From the NCBI GenBank assembly GCA_963932465.1, contig OZ010786.1:441738619-441802618 (forward strand): a stretch of DNA of 64,000 bases, given 5' to 3'. Position numbers and translations under genes: made by a program. Below, piece after piece: positions 22,772 through 34,246 of this stretch (within the stretch, counting starts at the first letter, position 1; the number at the start of each line of letters is the position of its first letter). The stretch comes from Maratus speciosus (Eukaryota > Arthropoda > Arachnida > Araneae > Salticidae). A model generated the notes under the pieces. The model saw only the letters and a list, made by a program, of their open reading frames with translations. It had not been told where the DNA came from and ran no database searches.

Positions 22772-24894
22772 AACTTTTTGAGTCTATCTAACCATTTATG
22801 TTATTAATTTTAATCTATCTTTATTATTTTATGAGTTATTAAACATCAAAATGGGTCCGGGATTTTATAAACACCCTGTATATTTTTTAAAATGACTTTG
22901 TTAATAATTTCTAACTAAGAAAAGTTTTTGAATAGAAAAAAAGTTTGGAATAAGTTTGGATCTATTCACTATATCTCTAATGAATTAATAAAAAATCATC
23001 AGATAATTTTTATGAAGTTAAAAATTAAGTTTCTGAAATGGATTTATCTTTAACATCCTCAAATTTAAACCCTTCTAACCCTACCATGATTTAATTTAAT
23101 GCATATAAACTATGCCTTTTTCCGGGCTGTCTCGATCCAAGAAACTCAAATAAGGTGTCAAAAATGGGGTATTAGTGACTGAAAAATAAAAGTTGGTACA
23201 ATTCTCAATAAGTATACGACTTCGGAAACATAATTTATGCATAACAATAACTAGTAGATATTATTTTCAGTTGATTGGTACCTACATATTTTTTTTACGA
23301 TTACTTTTAGCAGAATTTGTAAGTTGTAAACCACATTTTTTTCCACTATCACCATTGATGCACTGAGGATCCTTAGAAAAGCTAACACTGTTTTTTGCAC
23401 CAAGCGCCAAATAGTGTTGCTGCGGTGCTGCTAAGGGTTTCAACCCTTTTTTTTTAATATTTTTCTTTAATGTAATAGGAATTAGTTATCAAGCCAGTTT
23501 AAAATGTCATGAATTCAATTTCTATTGCAATCTGAGAGCCACTACGTTTTATTATCTACTGTTTTGTTATTATTCATATTATTAACCAAGTAGCATATTT
23601 ACATGTGGTATCTACAAATATCTCCTTCAACACACAAGAAACATTCGGTATGCAAACTTCGTTTAAAAAATATTTATAATTAGAACAAGAATATACTTTC
23701 CGTTTGGAAATAGAAATTTTGAAAACTAAATCTCAAGCTTCTTTTGTACCACGTATTATAGGGTATTGGAATGCTGAAATATAAAGCTATTTGAATGTGA
23801 AAATAGTACTTGCTTGTGAAAATAATTGGTATTTTTTATCCTTCAAAAAATTACTATTATGTGTCCATAAAGAACTGAATTGATACCACGTTATGAAAAG
23901 GTTTCTACAGAAAAAGTACACCCTAAAACATTGCTTTGTTAGTCTAAAATCCGTAAAACAATTAAATAAATTTACTATTCCCAGCACACTCTTCCCATGA
24001 TTGCAAAACTTTTATCATTATTAAAGATCAAGGGAAATATTTAAGTTTCCTTACTTGAGTGTAAGTGCCCCAGGGATTGTATTCATGCAAGCTGCAGGGT
24101 ACATAGCCAGTATTTTTTAACCGATTTAAAAAAAGAAGGAGGTCCTCATTTCGACGCATATGTAATTTTTTTTCTGTATTTTCACTGATTACTCCTAAAC
24201 TAGGCGCGAGATTACTATCCGAAAATAACGGCATATTTTGTGAATGAGAAAACGCTGTCTGCGAGATACCACAGCTTGCAGGATTGCAATCCAAAAGTAT
24301 CCTCAACTTTGTATTCCCCGAAAAGAAAAATCATCATGTTTTCCAATCAAAAACAAAATCCATACAAAAAGTTTTTTGACTTCTGATACGTCTCTCTTTT
24401 TTTTCTCCTTCAAAAAGCGCCATTATATGTGCATTCAGGGGCGGCTATAAAGAAAGGGGGCGCAGAGTACTAAAAGCAAAAGGACCGAAAATATGCAAAA
24501 TACTGGTTAAATTCTAAAGCATATCATGAAAAGAAGCGATGAAAAAAATTTCGTCCAGGGCGTAATGGCTACTAAAGCTCTCGTTGGTGCATATTTTCTC
24601 TTTCCATCGCATGCAAAGATGTCAGTTTTGGTTTCCGATCCTGAAATTGCTACGATATGTCTTTAATTTCTTTGTGATAATAATAAAAAATGCGTCTCTT
24701 GTGCTGTCTATTAATTGATGATTATCCCTAAAGGAATTCTCGAAATTTAGTACACTAATCAGAATTTATGTATGCAACAAGTGAAAAAATATTGGAGCGG
24801 CTTAGGCACTTAGGGGCGCGACGTTTTCCCTGGGCGAGGGCGCACCGGTCCTCGGGCCGATGGACCGGCGGGCCAGTCCGAGCCTGGTTTTTAA

Positions 24895-25372
24895 GTTTTA
24901 AAGACCAGTTCATTCATTTTGTAACGGTATATTTTAATAAATTTTTATGCACCTTTTTAGTAAACAATTTATTTGTAGTTATTCTAACGCAAGGTGAATT
25001 TGTCATCCCACTCTGAGCTCATTGGAGTTCTATGTTTTTCAATGAGATTGTAAAAGTTGCATTTTAGAAAAGTGTTTTTATATTTATTAACCGGTGCCAG
25101 TTTTTTTTTTCAAGAGATATGTGATTACTTGGTGTTCATGTGTTTTTGACAACATTTTACGATTCCTAACAAAAAGTGATTTAGAAAAATACTCAGTGAT
25201 AATAAGTGGTAATATCTAGTAATATTAAGAATATAGGGACTGTTTCTCTTCATGAAATAATGGCTTAAAAATGGGTAGAAAACTTTCATCAAAGGGCTTC
25301 GGTAATTTTTCTTTCTTTACAATTTTTCCTTAAGAAATCATTAATGAATAGTTCCAATTCATATTCTTTTTT
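24895..25372. other. Intergenic, no gene seen
   Basis: A+T-rich sequence following the hAT-type target duplication. No supported feature. Confidence 0.5.
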
Positions 25373-25492
25373 AGGTAGATTTCGTAAGAAATACTACCTA
25401 TTGCAGTCGTTACCGTGGTGCGACTTTTGAAAAATTCCTTCATAACTTTTCATTATAGGACCCCAGGAACCCAAAACCACCCCCACCTAAAA

Positions 25493-25544
<52 letters not shown>

Positions 25545-26327
25545 CTAAATTTTGTCCGCACGATAAAAGTCGCAATTATGCACGAATCATCTTCAAACTC
25601 GCCAACAACTTTGAGATGGCTAATATCTCGGCGGGGATTGAAAATGGGCGAAATCGGCCCAAGAGGGTGGAAATGGGGAGGGTTCAAAATTTTGAATACT
25701 GTCTTAACATGATTCTGATAAAACCAACTCTTACACAACAATGGCAGGAAAAAAATAAAAGTTTTTCGTTATAGCAGTTGCCAACAATTAAAAAAAAAAA
25801 CAAATAATAAAATTCTCACTACAACAATTATTTTTCTTTTGCAAAATTTTACGTGTAAAATTAAATAGTTTGACAAATTGAAAACAAATTGAATATTACG
25901 TCATAAGTTTCCTAGAGCAAGATTTCAGCATGAAAACTCAAAATAAATAGTTTGACGAATTAAAAAAATATGTATATTGCGTCATATTGGAAATATAATG
26001 GACCTCAGCAGGTGAATATGTAACGCCATGTAAGTTTGAAGAAACGTATTAAAACATGATAAAAACCCGACTATGGAAATATTAACATATTTTAACACTT
26101 TAAGGTTCTCTCAATTTTTTGTAGCCATTTTTTAAACCTATTCCATATATATGTGTGTGTGTATTCGTGTATATTACAATTTTCACAAAAAGTTTAGCTC
26201 CCTACAGCTCGCTCTTTGTGAAGAAACTGGGTTTTATCTCTAATCTTGATTTAAGTTTTGTTGGAGAATTTAGTACTTAACATCGAAATCTACCTCCGCC
26301 TGTAGGCCCGAGCCGGCAGGGATTTTT
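25373..26327 (+). repeat. Tandem interspersed element, copy 1
   Basis: It begins AGGTAGATTTCG, the first arm of a local hairpin (TAGGTAGATTTC pairs with GAAATACTACCTA). AGGTAGATTTCG also pairs with CGAAATCTACCT ending at 26295. It closes with CCTCCGCCTGTAGGCCCGAG and CAGGGATTTTTT. A TA microsatellite lies at about 25498-25532. Interior frames on both strands are short and not protein-like. A second copy follows at a 1044-bp offset. Confidence 0.8.
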
Positions 26328-26377
26328 TAATTGCCCGAGCGACGCTGTACACCTCCTTTGAAAATTTTCAAGATGTT

Positions 26378-26407
26378 CCTCCTTCCATGACACTTCATGG
26401 AAGGAGG
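26378..26407. repeat. Perfect 13-bp-stem hairpin between tandem copies
   Basis: CCTCCTTCCATGA, loop CACT, then TCATGGAAGGAGG, an exact inverse. It lies in the ~89-bp spacer that separates the two element copies. It could be a terminator-like or junction hairpin. Role unknown. Confidence 0.9.
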
Positions 26408-26416
26408 TCATGTTTT

Positions 26417-26536
26417 AGGTAGATTTCGTAAGAAATACTACCTATTGCAGTCGTTACCATGATGCGACTTTTGAAAAATTCCTTCATAACTTTTCATTAT
26501 AGGACCCAAGGAACCCAAAACCACCCCCACCTAAAA

Positions 26537-26609
<73 letters not shown>

Positions 26610-27387
26610 GTACTAAATTTTGTCCGCACGATAAAAGTCGCAATTATGCACGGATCGTCTTCAATCTTGCCAACAACTTTGAGATGGCTAATATCTCGGC
26701 GAGGATTGAAAATGGGCAAAATCGGCCCAAGGGAATGTAAATGGGGAGGGTTCAAAATTTTGAATACCGTCTTAACAAGATTCTGATAAAACCAGCTCTT
26801 ACATAACAATGACAGGAAAAAATAAATATTTTTCGTTATAGCAGTTGCCAACAATAAAAAAAAACTATTAAATTCTCACCACAACAATTGCTTTTCTATT
26901 GCATGATTTTCACGTGAAAAAAAAATTAAATTAATAGTTTGACGAATTGAAAACAAATTGAATATTACGTCATAAGTTTTCTAGAGCAAGATTTTCGCAT
27001 GAAAACTCAAAATGAAATAAATAGTTTGACGAATTAAAAAAATATATATTGCGTCATATTGGAAATATAATGGACCTCAGCAGCTGAATATGTAACGTCA
27101 TGTGAGTTTGAAGAAACGTATTAAAACTGGATAAAAACCCGACTACTGAAATATTTTAACACTTTAAGGTTCTCTGAATTTGCTTTAGCTATTTTTAAAC
27201 CTATTCCATATACATGCGTGCGCATCCGTGTATATTAGAATTTTCACAAAATGTTTAGCTCCCTAGAGCTCATTCTTAGTGAAGGGACTGGCTTATCTCT
27301 AATCTTGATTTAAGTTTTGTTGTTGAATTTAGTATTTAACTTCGAAATCTACCTCCGCCTGTAGGCCCGAGGCGGCAGGGATTTTTT
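26417..27387 (+). repeat. Tandem interspersed element, copy 2
   Basis: Same start (AGGTAGATTTCG), same TA microsatellite position (here about 57 bases, 26541-26597) and same end. CGAAATCTACCT ends at 27354, followed by a clean hairpin CCGCCT-GTAGGCCCG-AGGCGG. Copies differ by scattered substitutions and small gaps, so the duplication is not brand new. No protein-like frame. Confidence 0.8.
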
Positions 27388-27426
27388 TCAGTTAAATTTA
27401 ATTTCGTCGTCTCTATATTATCATCT

Positions 27427-27485
27427 TTAACCACTTCACCGGCGACAGGTATGGGGAAACAGTGCTTTTACCCCCGAGTGGTTAA
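27427..27485. mobile_element. 59-bp TTAA-bounded miniature (family C-like)
   Basis: TTAA at 27427 and 27482, inner ends CCACTTCACCGG and CCCCCGAGTGG inverted. It is probably a deletion product of a piggyBac-type nonautonomous element. Confidence 0.5.
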
Positions 27486-28107
27486 TTTGAATTTTTTTAC
27501 AAACTTCTTGTCTGAAGTGGGTCACTGACAAGCTACATAAACATCGTATTATTTCGCCGTCCCAGCCTCAAAATCTTCTTTCGGCATATAATTGGGGACG
27601 CTTTCCGGAGGAAACGAAATTTTCACTTCGCCATCCTTTACAACTTCACAGAATCCTGCACTAACAAAGCAAGTTTTAATTGTAACAGAAATATTCGATT
27701 TAATTCTTTTAATGGGCTGTATAACACAAGCAAACTATCAGTTACTTTCTTTCATTTACTAGTCTGGCGAAAAATGCTCGACAGGCATAGCAGAGGTAAC
27801 CCAATGGTGTAACCAAGAAAACAGGACTCAGCCAAATAAACAAAGCTAAAGTGTCCACGCTCTTATGTGGGCATATTTTACACTAAGTAGGTGGGTATTA
27901 TGTGAAAGCTCGCGAATTCTCCGGAATGAGTAAACTTCTACAGTTTTCGGAACCGCTGTCATTAACTGGCAAAAAAATTAACATTAGAAAGACTGTAGTG
28001 TCGTTTCGACCACTACCTAATAAAAAAAAAATTAAGTTATTCCACATTTTAGTTCCTGGTCATAAAATAATTTCGTAGATTAAGAGACATTTTTCTCTTT
28101 TTTATAG
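27486..28107. other. Intergenic, no gene seen
   Basis: Moderately A+T-rich and less repetitive than its neighbours. No exon-like frame or RNA gene was recognised. Confidence 0.45.
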
Positions 28108-28282
28108 TACAGTAAACCCTCGATTTAACGGACCTCGGTTCAACGGACTTCGGATTCAACGGACTAATTAAAAAAAAAATTAAAAATTAAAAATTAAGCA
28201 AAAATTAAAGTACCATGAAAATCCATGATAAAACAGCTTCTAAAACGATGAAACACGCTTCGAAAAAAAAAAGTATTACTGA

Positions 28283-28567
28283 CCACCTCCCCCTCACCTA
28301 CTTGAGAATCAACAGGATGATAATGAAGATGAGGTCGAGGACGACAAGAAAGAAGAATTAAGCGAATTTCGACCGAAATTATCTACAGTACGAGAGCATA
28401 TGGATGACGTCATCACTTACATAGGGGCATCTTCAGATCCCGAAGTGTTTGCGTATTATGAACATTTTAGACAATTTCGAGCTCTTATGATAAAAAAACA
28501 GCATTCAAGTGGGAAACAACTAAAACTAGATGCCTTTTTTCAATCCAGCAGTATGGAGCAACCTTAA
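28283..28567 (+). pseudogene. pogo/Tigger transposase C-terminal remnant
   Basis: An open frame of 94 codons follows a stop at 28280-28282 and ends at TAA 28565-28567. It reads acidic text (QDDNEDEVEDDKKEE), then SSDPEVFAYYEHFRQF, and closes with KLDAFFQSSS. The final motif resembles the ITDFF-type tail of Tigger/jerky transposases. The DNA-binding and catalytic parts are deleted. The flanking termini support the assignment. Confidence 0.7.
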
Positions 28568-28769
28568 TGTGATGTAAATAACATAAAATGATGCCTGTTG
28601 TTTTAGGGGCATTGTAATTTTTTTCCATTTGTTTATTGCTTGTTTATTAATTATTATTTCTGTGTAAAAAGTGTTTCATTCCCATAAAAGTTGCATATGT
28701 GTTAATTCGTTTGTATTTCATTACCAATATTGTATTATTAAAAGTAATGTATTGAGTTTATATATATAT

Positions 28770-31672
28770 ACTAGCGGAACTACCCGGCTTCGCCCGTGTC
28801 AATTATAAGAAGCCTTCCAGGTAAAATAAATTAAAACGAAATAATATGGCAATCACAATAACGGAAATTTGTGCATTCCCATCACAAATCGTTATAAAAA
28901 GAATAAAAAAACATGGCGTTATTGTCTTGCAACCATAGTAAAATCCCTGAGCTTTAATAACAGAATGCACGTTTTCTTTGGCGGGTATAAAAGAAAAATA
29001 TGTGATTTTCCTGGCAATACGAAAAAAAGCAATTCCTCCAAATTGCGTAGCACTTAGTGAAATTCACGTTTGTATGGTATTATCTACATTATAAAGTAAA
29101 AACACTATGTCAGTGCCCATAAATTGTGCCCCATAAATTGTAACCCATAAAATGTGCCTTTACTGCATTTTTCTATCTTTTAAACATCGCACAATTTCAT
29201 TTTTTAAAATGTCGAATAGGAAAAAGTTCTCTCAAATGAAATTTGTTTGAAAATTGTACCTCAGTTTTCTGATTTTAATGGATTTTAAAGTAATTTTTAA
29301 GCATGGATATTTTGAAAGTTGAATGCAACCCGATTACGAAAGATGAACCTGTTTACTCTTAATGCAATAGCATAAAGAAAAGGCATGTCTATGAGTAACG
29401 CTGGTATCATATTTTCTATGGCAACAACCTAACACAACAAATTTCCCTTTTATTGCAGTTTAACGTCTAAACATCGTACATTCGATTGTTCCAACGTATT
29501 ATAGAAAACAAAAATACTTTCAGCGATATTTGTTTGTAATGTTTATCTAAATTTACGAATTTTTTATGGGTTTTAAAATATTTTTTAAGCATGCATATTT
29601 TTTAAATATGCTTGCAACCCAAATACAAAAGATTAACTCAATTGTTCAAAAACATTGTAAATAATTCAGAATTTGTTAGCTTTCGCGTAATATTCAATAA
29701 CTAAATTGGCAAACGAAATTAAAACGCCAAAAATAAAATAAAATAAAACACGAATTTAACAGATATCAAATCAAACAACTCAAAATAACCTGTAAGTATA
29801 TAAAATTCAAATGGGAATTTCGTTCCGCGTGCATATAACTTGAATTCTTCAGAACGGATTTCCATGCGACTTGCACTATTAGTTAGTTTTTTAGGGAAGA
29901 TTTTAGTGCGTAACATATTGTTTTCCGTTGCTTAGTCATATAATTATAGGGGAAAGTTATATAATCACGTGAACCCAAATATGAAGAATTAGTCTTATTA
30001 GCTGAATGAAAAATGCAGAACTATTTTTATATCTAAGTATATTGACGAATTTGTCTTCGGTAATGGGGCTGTGCGCTAGGGTATTCTTATTTTAATGAGT
30101 GTGCCTAACACCTATTATGGCATGCACCTTTGTTTAAAACAATATAGAATGACTTATGTTTTAAGCGACTATCTGGCATGCAACTTGATTACAAAATACT
30201 AACCTACAAATGCTTAAGGTACTTCTCCAGTTCCCTGCTCAACAACGTGAAACTTTCTGACACATTTTCTGACTCATTAAACGTAAAGGCTTAAAATTTG
30301 TAGGTCTGACTATTAAAGCGATTTGGAATTGAAATGAGTTTTTCCTTTTTTCATAAATAAATTACTTATCGAGTTATGAGCAATTGTGGTTGCGTGACGG
30401 CCGGTTTTTATCCTTTATTGCACTGTTGCGTCCGAAATTCAGTTCAAAACACCAACTGAAAGATCTTATACCTTTACCAACAAATGGAAACTATATTTCG
30501 ATTACATAGTTTCTCAATAAGAACCCCTGTCAATGTTATGCGTTTCCGAACAAAAATTAATTAAAAAATATGTCAGAAAATAGCTCGTTCGGATTTGAGA
30601 ACAGCCTTAACTTGAAGTTTATGAAAAAACTCACATTTTTAGTTTTAATTTTGGAACTCGCGAAATTTAAATTCTGAAAAAAGGATGTTCTTTTGACACA
30701 TTGTGGTAATTTTTTTAAACTTTTAAAATTAAAATACATGTTTTCTTTGGCGCGCGTAACAGAAGTATGCAATATCTTCACAATACGGGGGAAAATGCAA
30801 AAAAATACATCCAAATGAGATAGTAGTTACTAAAATTTTATTGGAAAATTTGAAATTTTATTGAAATTAAATCTACAATGATTAGATGAAATGATGTCAT
30901 TTTCCATAGATTTTAAATCAAGACATCTGTCAAGATTTTTTTTTTAATGTAAATAACCGCTCTCTTTTTGCTATAAATCCCAGAAAATGCTAGCACTGAA
31001 TCTAAACCAATACAACACTTAGCGATAACGTATAGCTATAAGATATGGCTGTAGTATACAATCGAAGTAGTAAGCAAAATATAGGAGCAGCCATATGTTT
31101 ACAATGAGTTTTATTAAGCGTTGAAAAGATTTGATAGAATGTGACGTCATATCTTGCCTTTTTTTTTTTTTTCTTAAATTGTTTTCATGAAATTTGACTG
31201 TTTGTATTAAAATAGATGTTTTAATTTTTAAAAAAAACATTCAAATTGAGGTGCTACGTTATTTTCCCACTCTTATAGTTAAAGTTTTTATTTTATACAA
31301 AAAAAAAAAAAAAAATGTAAATTTTCTGTTTAGAATGACGTCAATATCAAACACGCAAAAATATAGCAAGAAAATCTGAATTTTTATTGGCAAATAAAAA
31401 CAAAATACACGCGTTATCCTTATTTTTTTCACATTATTGTGTCAATTTTTAGGGTTTGGCAACAGGAAAGAAACGTTTGAATTTAAAAGATTTAAAACGA
31501 GATATTTCTATAATGTTAAATTCTGGAAGTGGTACAAAAAAGGGATAAATAGTGGTCTGATAATTTTTTAAAGTAGACAGTGATCTTTTCCACGTTCTAA
31601 AACGTATGTAGATCGAGTTTCGTGCAAATCGGTCGAAAATTAAACATTAGTAACGGCTTTTATATATATAGA
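28770..31672 (+). repeat. Interspersed element with CTAGC head and TATATATAGAT tail
   Basis: The head CTAGCGGAACTACCCGGCTT follows a TA run. The tail AACGGCTTTTATATATATAG ends near 31672. Interior segments at 29120-29400 and 29450-29650 repeat with about 290-bp period (CTTTTAAACATCGCACA; GTCTAAACATCGTACA; TTTTTAAGCATG). The same head and unit style occur at 1161-4474. A TTAA element sits at 30214-30610. No coding frame survives. Confidence 0.6.
30214..30610. mobile_element. TTAA-bounded element, family D copy 2
   Basis: TTAA at 30214-30217 and 30607-30610 bound ends GGTACTTCTC and GAGAACAGCC (7 of 10 inverted). Interior words CTCAACAACGTGAAACTTTC, TTCAGTTCAAAACACCAACT and TTATGCGTTTCCGAACAAAA match the copy inside the mariner at 21937-22361 in order. 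More diverged, hence older. Confidence 0.75.
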
Positions 31673-31920
31673 TTTTTTAGGGTTTGGCAATAGGAAAGAA
31701 ACGTTTGAATTTAAAAAGATTTAAAAAGAGATATTTCTATAATGTTAAATTATGGAAGTGGTAGAAAAAAGGGATAAATAGTGGTCTGATAATTTTTTAA
31801 AGGTGACAGGAATCTTTTCCACGTTCTAAAACGTATGTACATCGAGTTTCGTGCAAATCGGTCAAAAATTAAAGATTTGTATAAAGGACATACACACAGA
31901 GAACGGCTTTTATATATATA
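31451..31920 (+). repeat. 228-bp direct duplication of an element tail
   Basis: AGGGTTTGGCAA begins at 31451 and again at 31679. Both copies run through AAGAAACGTTTGAATTTAAA, GGGATAAATAGTGGTCTGAT and GTTTCGTGCAAATCGGTC to ACGGCTTTTATATATATAG. The second copy has an extra AGGACATACACACAGAGA segment missing from the first. Probably a tail-unit duplication of the preceding interspersed element. Confidence 0.85.
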
Positions 31921-31922
31921 GG

Positions 31923-33257
31923 CTAGGGGCTCTGCCCCCTGCAAGCTACGCTCGCCAAGCCCCGTTCAGACACCGCAGAATCTAAAAACACGCTAATCTG
32001 ATCGGTTTTAAAAATATTATAGAAGATTGAATTATCCTTCTATATATATATATATATATATAAAGTTTTGATTTGGAAATGGGCCAATGAAAATCTGCGT
32101 AGATAGTCCCGGCAGATCGGCATCCAATTTGAATGCTTAACCCTCCGTCTACCAGACGGGTCCATTGGACCCGACAGGTACATACAAAATATTCATTCAA
32201 ACCAGAAATTTCTTTAAAATAAACTAAGCATATAAACCAGACAAAAATAAGGTAAATAAATAAGTTAAATAGTTTTAAATAAAAATTCTGGTGTAGAACG
32301 TTTTATTAAAACTTGAATAAAATTCCCGGTAGATCTAGGGTTAAGCATGGCCTTTCTTCGTTAATATTAAAAAAACTGTTGCATACAAAAACATGAAATT
32401 CGGTAGTGTTATAGAGAAATGTTTGATAAACACGCTGATGCAGACAGTTTTCAAATGGAAGAATTATTTTAAGAGATATTTAATGCCAAAGTTGGACAAA
32501 ATCGTTCCATTAAAAAAGTTTTATAGGAGCAAAAACTGTACATAGGAATTTAATCATTTTTAGATCATTTTATGCGTCAGAATTTCCCGGTGAGCAGATT
32601 TTATTTAGTTTTTTAATTTGACTCATTTTTTGAAATTTTATTTACATTTTAAATTCAAATTTTCAGCATTTCGAGAGATATTTTTTACAAAATTTAGAAA
32701 ATTGTATTAATTTAAACTGTTGCCAACTGTATAAACAGCGCAAACAATAATGTTTGCTTCAAATTAAAAATTTATTTTACACGTGACTATTATAAACAGA
32801 AAATATAAAAAGCAGGAACTCATTGAAAATTACGTCATAAAAACTACTTATACGTGAATTTTAAAAGAGAAAGAATATTGTAAAATAATAAATTCATTTA
32901 CATGCGTTAGAAGTCTTAAATAGGAGAATTTACGTCACATTTACGTCACATTACACTTATTACGTAAAACGAACAAAAAATAATATTGCAAAACAGTTTA
33001 AAAATTAAGCGAGACATTTATTTGATATTTTAAGATGATTATAATATTTCATTTCTAACAAAAGTATTTTTACGTGAATATTAAAAAAGAGAAAAAAAAG
33101 TTTGGTGAAAATTACGTCAGATTATAATTGTCAGATTCAAATTAAAATCCAATCTTCCGAAATTTTTTTAAAGCCGATCAAATTAGCGTGATGTTAGAGT
33201 CTGCGGTGCCTGAACGGGGGTTGACGAGCATAGCTCGTAGGGGGCAGAGCCCCCTAG
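31923..33257. mobile_element. 1.3-kb foldback with CTAGGGGGCTCTGCCCCC ends
   Basis: The left arm 31923-32040 and right arm 33140-33257 are inverted copies. They start CTAGGGGCTCTGCCCCCT and continue through ACGCTCGCCAAGCCCCGTTC, ACCGCAGA and ACACGCTAATCTGATCGG. The G+C-rich ends contrast with the A+T-rich interior, which holds a TA microsatellite and a TTAA element. No transposase and no clear target duplication. Class unassigned. Confidence 0.8.
32137..32344. mobile_element. TTAA-bounded element (family C-like)
   Basis: TTAA at 32137-32140 and 32341-32344. Ends CCCTCCGTCTACCAGACGGG and, inverted from the right, CCCTAGATCTACCGGGAA pair over their first bases. The interior is A+T-rich and noncoding. 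It lies inside the foldback element, so it inserted later. Confidence 0.65.
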
Positions 33258-33724
33258 AACTGAAAAAAGATGTGCAGATCTCCCTGTAAACGGGTTTCCA
33301 TTCAATTTCCTTTGATTTCAAAAATTTAAGGCCCAATCAGTTGCTGTTAAGACATCCAATGGTTGTTTTCGTGTTTGATTAAAGAGGATCAGTTAAACGT
33401 TTTAAAAGAAGCTAAAAATAAAAGGAATTAAGTGTACAGAGTTTTTGTCTCCCGGTATTTTAAAACAATTTCTATAACAATAGCCTAAGTCATGTCACTA
33501 TCATCAAGAGTTCCGGGCGCTTTTCAAGAGTTCCGGGCGAGTCCACTTCGCTTTTTATATTCCAGTTGCTATTCTAGTACTTTAATATTAGCCAGGTAGA
33601 GGTGATAAGTCGCCAAATATTATTCTATTGCCATCATTTCATCTATATTATAATAATCCAAGTCATGTAACTGCCATAAATAAATACGCTCTGATCCCTT
33701 CGCTTTTCATTTGAAAGTTTGGCC
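33258..33724. other. Intergenic, no gene seen
   Basis: Contains a near-duplicate GAGTTCCGGGCG word at 33508 and 33527. Nothing else is supported. Confidence 0.45.
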
Positions 33725-33925
33725 CAGATATCATATACGGCCCCATATTGGCGCGATTTTTTTCCGACGCTAATTTGGGGAAAAGATCAACAGCATAAAC
33801 AACAACATCCGGCTTATCAAATCAAGCAAAATAACGATACTATGGCGCCAGTTAAGTACCCGTTGCGTATATGACATTGGCGTCAGAAAAAAATAGCGAC
33901 AATATGGGACCGTATGTGGCATCTG
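33725..33925. repeat. 201-bp inverted-repeat element
   Basis: CAGATATCATATACGGCCCC pairs with GGGACCGTATGTGGCATCTG. Arms continue through ATATTGGCGCGATTTTTTTC and its inverse. The inner segment GGCGCCAGTTAAGTACCC recurs as GGCGCCAATTAGGTACCC near 34721, so related pieces are scattered through 33.7-34.8 kb. Confidence 0.75.
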
Positions 33926-34246
33926 TGCCGAAAGTTTTCCATTTTGATTAAAAAAAATCAATTTTTTTTCGAATAATACTACATAAAAGCATTGTCGTAA
34001 GGAATTCTTGGTACTGTTACGCTAGCCGGGTGCAAATCTCGCCAATAACTATTTTTCAACTCGCCAGTTAGCATTTTTTTTTTTTTTCGAGTGGTAAATT
34101 AAAACATAGCTTTGAAGTTGAAATTAAATGTCATCGTTTGTTACATCATTTAATATTTGGCCAGATGTCATGCACGCACCCGGTTTGGCGTGACTTTTTT
34201 TACGAAAATTTGGCGAAATCCTCGTTTTCGAATACCAGTTACATAT

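Larger units (their letters stand above)
21691..22880. mobile_element. Rearranged mariner with 249-bp inverted arms, TA-flanked
   Basis: Ends are CAGGGTGTTCATAAAGTCCC and, inverted, CAGGGTGTTTATAAAATCCC, with TA at 21691-21692 and 22879-22880. Arms 21693-21941 and 22630-22878 pair over 249 bp without gaps. The right arm includes the last ~45 codons of the transposase, so the left arm is an inverted copy of the gene's own 3' end. It replaces the normal 5' half. A TTAA element interrupts the left arm at 21937-22361, and the arm resumes for ~9 bp (GTCATCAAT) after it. Confidence 0.9.
20710..24894. mobile_element. 4.2-kb hAT-type element enclosing a mariner
   Basis: GTTTTTAA at 20710-20717 is repeated exactly at 24887-24894. 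The element runs 20718-24886. Its ends are CAGGGTCGGACTGG and the inverse of CAGGCTCGGACTGG, 13 of 14 matching. Subterminal GGGCGC words occur at both ends. An 8-bp duplication plus CAGG-type ends suit hAT. No transposase is recognised. Sequence between the nested mariner and the right end (22.9-24.4 kb) is A+T-rich with no convincing frame. Later insertions sit at 21693-22878. Confidence 0.88.

Noticed and set aside
24436..24475. CAGGGGCGGCTATAAAGAAA as a separate hAT-type left end paired with 24886
   Set aside because: Its 8-bp flank TGTGCATT does not match GTTTTTAA, whereas the end at 20718 matches exactly. It may be internal or a fragment.
25496..26854. Frames with long YIYIYI runs on either strand
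   Set aside because: They are translations of the TA microsatellites joined to noncoding element sequence.
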